Origin: Massilia rhizosphaerae
GTDB taxonomy: Bacteria > Pseudomonadota > Gammaproteobacteria > Burkholderiales > Burkholderiaceae_D
Direction of reading: 5' to 3'
Assembly (NCBI RefSeq): GCF_016093545.1
Contig: NZ_JADKYX010000019.1
Span: 106,746 to 170,745 of the forward strand
Length of the DNA: 64,000 nucleotides
Part shown: positions 60,823 to 64,000 of the stretch, one piece after another
Layout of the letters: each line of letters starts with the position of its first letter
Numbering within the stretch: the first letter of the stretch is position 1
Notes under the pieces: model-generated
Database searches by the model: none
Seen by the model: the letters and a program-made list of their open reading frames with translations, nothing else
What the model was told of the DNA's origin: nothing
Program-made: the position numbers and the translations under genes

Positions 60823-61407
60823 TTATGCAAGTTCGCGCAAGAAATCGCGTCGCAGGTAATCGGGTATTTTTTCGAATTCGGCAAGTACCCGCGCACGAAA
60901 GTCTGGATGCGTGTGCCATTGTTTTTTGCCGACGCCAAAAAAATTAACAGGTGCGGCAGACAGGACAAGGCCAGGCCAATGGCGTTCCAGGGTCATCAGG
61001 TAACGCCGTAGCGAACAAATCTTGCCGATCACGAGAACGCTTTTGATGTCTTCCAGAGCCATGGTCTCGGCAAGCTTCTTGCGCGAGAACGTAACGTTCT
61101 CCCCGGTATTCGTCGCGGACTTCTCCAGGATCATCACGTCCCGCGGAACGCCCATCTGAAGCAGCCGCTCGGAGATCACTTCGGCCTCGGTTTCACTTTG
61201 TCCACGCGTCGCACCGCCCGATATCAGTAATCTGTCGAACATCTCCCGCTGCCAGAGCGAATGTGCCGTCAAACAGAATTCCTCGACTCCCTGACGGGTG
61301 CCGAACACAAAGCCAAGGTCCGCTTTTTGCTCGGGAATGTCAGGCATGATGTAGTCTGCTATCGCCGACAGATCCGCCCCTGGCGCTTCGCCGCGCATGC
61401 CTTTCAC
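60823..61407 (-). CDS. DUF218 / YdcF-SanA-like protein
   Basis: 194 residues. DUF218 fold: GFVFGTRQGVEEFC near residue 32, LLISGGATRGQSETEA near 60, then EKSATNTGENVTFSRK near 94 and SVLVIGKICSLRRY near 123. No signal peptide or membrane helix is visible, unlike SanA. Family members are linked to envelope barrier function or unknown nucleotide-type binding. The GTG at 61407 is used because GAGG lies seven bases upstream and it overlaps the previous gene as GTGA; an ATG three codons later is possible. Low-GC island gene, 66 bases before the amidase. Confidence 0.78.
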   Translation of the reverse strand: MKGMRGEAPGADLSAIADYIMPDIPEQKADLGFVFGTRQGVEEFCLTAHSLWQREMFDRLLISGGATRGQSETEAEVISERLLQMGVPRDVMILEKSATNTGENVTFSRKKLAETMALEDIKSVLVIGKICSLRRYLMTLERHWPGLVLSAAPVNFFGVGKKQWHTHPDFRARVLAEFEKIPDYLRRDFLRELA

Positions 61408-61793
61408 TGTGCAACCTCGTTGGTTTTCGTAGCAGCGGCATCATCGGCGCGCGTTTGTGGAAGCCAGGCCCGGGCCCTGCCGGCGTAGCTGCGGCAAGCG
61501 TCGTTATCGATAAAGGCGACGCTGCCGAGCGCTGGCGGTTTTGCCTTTCGCTCCCATAAACCGCTAAGGTCCGGTTGGGCGGATGCGAGTACGCCACACT
61601 TGAGGGACGCGACCGCGGCGCTGGCTCCCTCAACGTCCACTGTCGCATGTGGGTCGCCCGGGTTGACGTAATAGGTATTACCGTAGACGGCAAATGGTTC
61701 CTGCAGGACGTAGCTCTCCGCTGCGCCTACCGGTGCGCCAACGAAAAGTGCCGTACCGAGAATGGTTAGAGCAATGCCGATGGATTTCATCAT
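61404..61793 (-). CDS. Small secreted protein of unknown function
   Basis: 129 residues with a clear signal peptide (MMKSIGIALTILGTALFVGAP, cleavage near GAAES). The mature part of about 95 residues has two cysteines (near KCGVLAS and DACRSY), suggesting one disulfide, and a polar C-terminal tail. Not recognised. First gene of a three-gene reverse set with the DUF218 protein (four-base overlap) and the lipoprotein amidase, so an envelope role is plausible. Divergent from the AraC-type regulator, 80 bases away, which may control it. Confidence 0.65.
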   Translation of the reverse strand: MMKSIGIALTILGTALFVGAPVGAAESYVLQEPFAVYGNTYYVNPGDPHATVDVEGASAAVASLKCGVLASAQPDLSGLWERKAKPPALGSVAFIDNDACRSYAGRARAWLPQTRADDAAATKTNEVAQ

Positions 61794-61873
61794 GCTTCGT
61801 GAAATTATTGAGCGTTGAAGTCTAACCTTCATTTGCGATAGTCAAATACGACAAATTCTGGTCAAATTGCGCC

Positions 61874-62875
61874 ATGTCACCGGAACAAGCAAATCGATCC
61901 AAGCAGTCACCCAGAACAATCGCCCTGTTGGTTTTCGAGGGCGCCCAGATACTCAACATAACCGGTTCCGCCGCAGTGTTTGCCGCGGCGAACAACGTCG
62001 CAGGGGACCCGGTCTACGACATCCATATCCTTTCACCGAAGGGTGGGCCGATAAAGAGCATGTCGGCAATTACCATTTCAACCGAGTCGATTTCCACCCT
62101 CGACCCGGACAGCGTTGACACGGTGTTATTTACGGGCAGCGGGGAGCGCGATGCAGCGGACGCCCTTGAACAAGACGCCATGCGCAATTGGGCGCTCCGC
62201 GCGATCGCTGCCTGCCGGCGTTTTGGATCGAGCAGTGGGCCGGCAACCCTTGCTTTGGGCCGGCTCGGTGTACTGGCCGGGGCACGTGTCACCGCCCATT
62301 GGGCGGCATGCGCCAGCCTGGCCCACGACATACCAAGCATCAGCGTCGTCGCCGATGCGATCTATATCGAGCATGGACGACTCTGGACTTCCGCCGGCGT
62401 CAGCGCCGGCATCGATATGACCCTGCAGATGGTCGCTCGCGACCTCGGCGAGAGCGTCGCCAATGAAATCGCAAGGCGTCTCGTGCTGGAGACGCGGCGG
62501 CCCGGCTATCAGCCTCAGGTCAGCGGCGTGGTTGCCGCTCTCAAAAAAGCGGATAACGATTTCTCCGAGCTGATCAGCTGGATCAAGGCACACCTGTCGC
62601 AGCCGATAAGCGTCGAATCCCTCGCGGCGCGCGCGATGATGTCGCCGCGGAATTTCCAAAGAAAGTTCAATGCCTGCCTCGGCGAACCACCAGCGCGTTT
62701 CGTCGAAACCTTGCGCCTGCAACACGCGCACGGGCTTTTGTCGTCAGGGCTGTCTGCAAAGATCATCGCCAACACCTGCGGCTACCCGAATCCCCAGCAA
62801 TTGGCAAAAGCCTTCCAGCGCCGCTATGGGAGCACCCCTGCCAAATTCCTCCGCGATCAGCAGATTCAGGGCTGA
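61874..62875 (+). CDS. GlxA-type AraC regulator with DJ-1/PfpI domain
   Basis: 333 residues. DJ-1/PfpI-like domain at about 16-190 (TIALLVFEGAQILNITGSAAVF; VLFTGSGERD) and an AraC-type double helix-turn-helix at about 230-330 (SVESLAARAMMSPRNFQRKF; IANTCGYPNPQQLAKAFQRRYG). At the nucleophile elbow the usual Cys of GxCxGA is replaced, giving GSSSGPATLALGRLG, so the domain is probably a ligand sensor and not an enzyme. It likely regulates the divergent secreted-protein operon. Part of the low-GC island. Confidence 0.88.
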   Translation: MSPEQANRSKQSPRTIALLVFEGAQILNITGSAAVFAAANNVAGDPVYDIHILSPKGGPIKSMSAITISTESISTLDPDSVDTVLFTGSGERDAADALEQDAMRNWALRAIAACRRFGSSSGPATLALGRLGVLAGARVTAHWAACASLAHDIPSISVVADAIYIEHGRLWTSAGVSAGIDMTLQMVARDLGESVANEIARRLVLETRRPGYQPQVSGVVAALKKADNDFSELISWIKAHLSQPISVESLAARAMMSPRNFQRKFNACLGEPPARFVETLRLQHAHGLLSSGLSAKIIANTCGYPNPQQLAKAFQRRYGSTPAKFLRDQQIQG

Positions 62876-62986
62876 CCTGAAGGCCGGCAGCATTGGTTTT
62901 GTCGCGTTGAGACATTGCTGCCCAGGTCGGGGAGACTGTAGCGCCCGTTTTCTCGCACTCACGCAACGGCGCTGGGAAGTCGACTG

Positions 62987-63826
62987 TCAATGAAGACGTT
63001 CAGCATCTGCGGCGGGCGGCGATGCTGTTGTTGTGCCAATGTTAATCTGGCCAGTATAGGCGTCACCCATTCCCGATGCGGTGACGACAAATCGGTCAGG
63101 GCCGGAGCGAGCGGGTTCGGAATGAGGACCGCAATCCTGCCGGCAGTTCCAGGCGCTTCCACCAGTCGAGGTCAAGTTGGACGTGACTGGGTCAAGGTCC
63201 TTCAGGTAAGAGGGTATCGGCGAAGGCACTTGAGCAGGGAGCCATTCAGGCCTGGTTTTCATACTGTGAACATTACCGGTCAACGTCAAAATGAGCGAAG
63301 TCGGGCCGGCATTAAACTCCTCGCGTATCCGTGTTGCCATCTTCTCGTCATTGCGAACGTGCCACTCGCTGCCTGCGCCTTGCATGGCAAACACCGCCAG
63401 AGGATAGCCGGCCTGACGCAAGCGACGCAAACCGTCGATCATATCGGCCATCGCCACGCTGGCCCTGCCATCTTGGCCTTGCGCCCAAAAATCAGTGCGC
63501 AACAGCGCGGTACGGGCGGCGGGGTCACCATTTGATTGCAGATAAGTCGCGAGAGGCTCGTTCAGGTCGACGGGCATTTCCAGGCCGACCGCAACGCTGG
63601 CGCCTTGTTTGAGGGCTGCACACACGATGCGCAAAAAAGTGGCCGGTGACTCCTTGGTGCCGTGACCTTCGCCAAACATCACAATCCGGTGACCGTGCAA
63701 ATAATCGCTTGTACCCGGAATCTCCGAGCAATCTATGCCAGCGGGAATGTTCACTGCCCGCGCGGGCAGGGTTAATATTGCAATGACAGCAGCGAATACG
63801 GTGACGGCGATGCCGCATTTCCTCAT
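62987..63826 (-). CDS. Exported ChaN/erythromycin-esterase-like protein
   Basis: 279 residues with a signal peptide (MRKCGIAVTVFAAVIAILTLPARA). The segment RIVMFGEGHGTKESP near residue 47 carries the GE-x-H motif of the EreA/ChaN-like superfamily, followed by VAVGLEMP and, later, LTLTGNVHSMK. Members include haem-binding ChaN and macrolide esterases; exported forms are mostly uncharacterised. The C-terminus has a Cys pair region (WNCRQDCGP). Island gene, convergent with the AraC-type regulator with a 111-base gap. Confidence 0.65.
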   Translation of the reverse strand: MRKCGIAVTVFAAVIAILTLPARAVNIPAGIDCSEIPGTSDYLHGHRIVMFGEGHGTKESPATFLRIVCAALKQGASVAVGLEMPVDLNEPLATYLQSNGDPAARTALLRTDFWAQGQDGRASVAMADMIDGLRRLRQAGYPLAVFAMQGAGSEWHVRNDEKMATRIREEFNAGPTSLILTLTGNVHSMKTRPEWLPAQVPSPIPSYLKDLDPVTSNLTSTGGSAWNCRQDCGPHSEPARSGPDRFVVTASGMGDAYTGQINIGTTTASPPAADAERLH

Positions 63827-63956
63827 GTTGAGCGTCCCTCATGTTTGTAGAAAAAGAATATTGCGCGAGATCGACTAAGAGCGTATCCCAGTAGAGCTCA
63901 TCCAGAGGGACATCTGACGCATTTTTGAGTCTAAGCCCATGATCAGGAGAACTATC

Positions 63957-64000
63957 ATGGGCATGCTGAAGCAAGACGATGGCTGGCGTTTGCCAGATGA
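63957..64000 (+). CDS. Start of an IS5-family-like transposase (runs off window)
   Basis: The ATG at 63957, preceded by AGGAGA at good spacing, opens MGMLKQDDGWRLPD and continues past the window. The DDGWRLPD opening resembles the N-terminus of IS5-group transposases. Only 14 codons are visible, so this is tentative. The sequence GAGCGTATCCCAGTAGAGCTC near 63882-63902 could be part of the element's left end, but no matching inverted repeat can be seen in the window. Confidence 0.45.
   Translation, partial: MGMLKQDDGWRLPD

Overview
The window is a high-GC chromosomal segment from a Gram-negative proteobacterium, most likely a Burkholderiales member of the Oxalobacteraceae (Massilia-like). That placement is an inference from base composition, the hopanoid hpnHIJKL/hpnMN genes, a type IVa minor pilin operon ending in pilY1, and a Wsp-like chemosensory operon. 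No rRNA, tRNA or CRISPR array was seen.

Layout. 1-4.2 kb: 5' part of a two-partner-secretion exoprotein (runs off the left edge), then a universal stress protein and an orphan gene, each preceded at nearly the same distance by an FNR/Anr-type box, ending in a REP-like palindrome. 4.2-9 kb: exported YVTN beta-propeller plus exported creatininase-family protein, a KfrA_N DNA-binding protein and an MFS transporter. 9-27.5 kb: a large hopanoid locus. A forward operon ispH-hpnH-hpnI-hpnJ-hpnK-hpnL, a reverse operon dxs-hpnD-shc-hpnG, hpnA, hpnM, hpnN-mlaA and a ferritin-like di-iron protein cover precursor supply, squalene formation (hpnD only), cyclisation, side-chain building to the cyclitol ether, and lipid trafficking. 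27.6-36.5 kb: a membrane protein, a MarR-like regulator with a probable leaderless mRNA, the minor pilin operon pilE-fimT-pilV-pilW-pilX-pilY1, and an MgtC-type membrane protein. 36.5-40.5 kb: a PAS histidine kinase and a secreted family-2 glycoside hydrolase.

40.6-59 kb is a signalling block of two reverse-strand operons. The first (51.1 to 40.6 kb) is a Wsp-like chemosensory array: CheW, CheR-TPR, CheW, MCP, CheA-REC, CheB, with a REC-GAF-PAS-GGDEF-EAL-REC output protein whose GGDEF is ruined but whose EAL looks intact. The predicted output is therefore c-di-GMP breakdown, not the synthesis made by classical WspR. The second (59.0 to 51.4 kb) is a tightly coupled row of PAS-GGDEF-EAL-REC-PAS protein, small unknown protein, HDOD protein, histidine kinase, REC-HD-GYP protein (with HE in place of HD), stand-alone receiver and second HDOD protein. 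These two operons are the strongest candidates for a little-described system.

59.1-64 kb: a YdjA-like nitroreductase, then a clear drop in GC. A 5'-truncated, frameshifted gene remnant marks the left border of what looks like an acquired island carrying a lipoprotein amidase, a DUF218 protein, a small secreted protein, a GlxA-type AraC regulator and a ChaN/erythromycin-esterase-like exported protein. The right edge of the window begins what looks like an IS5-family transposase.
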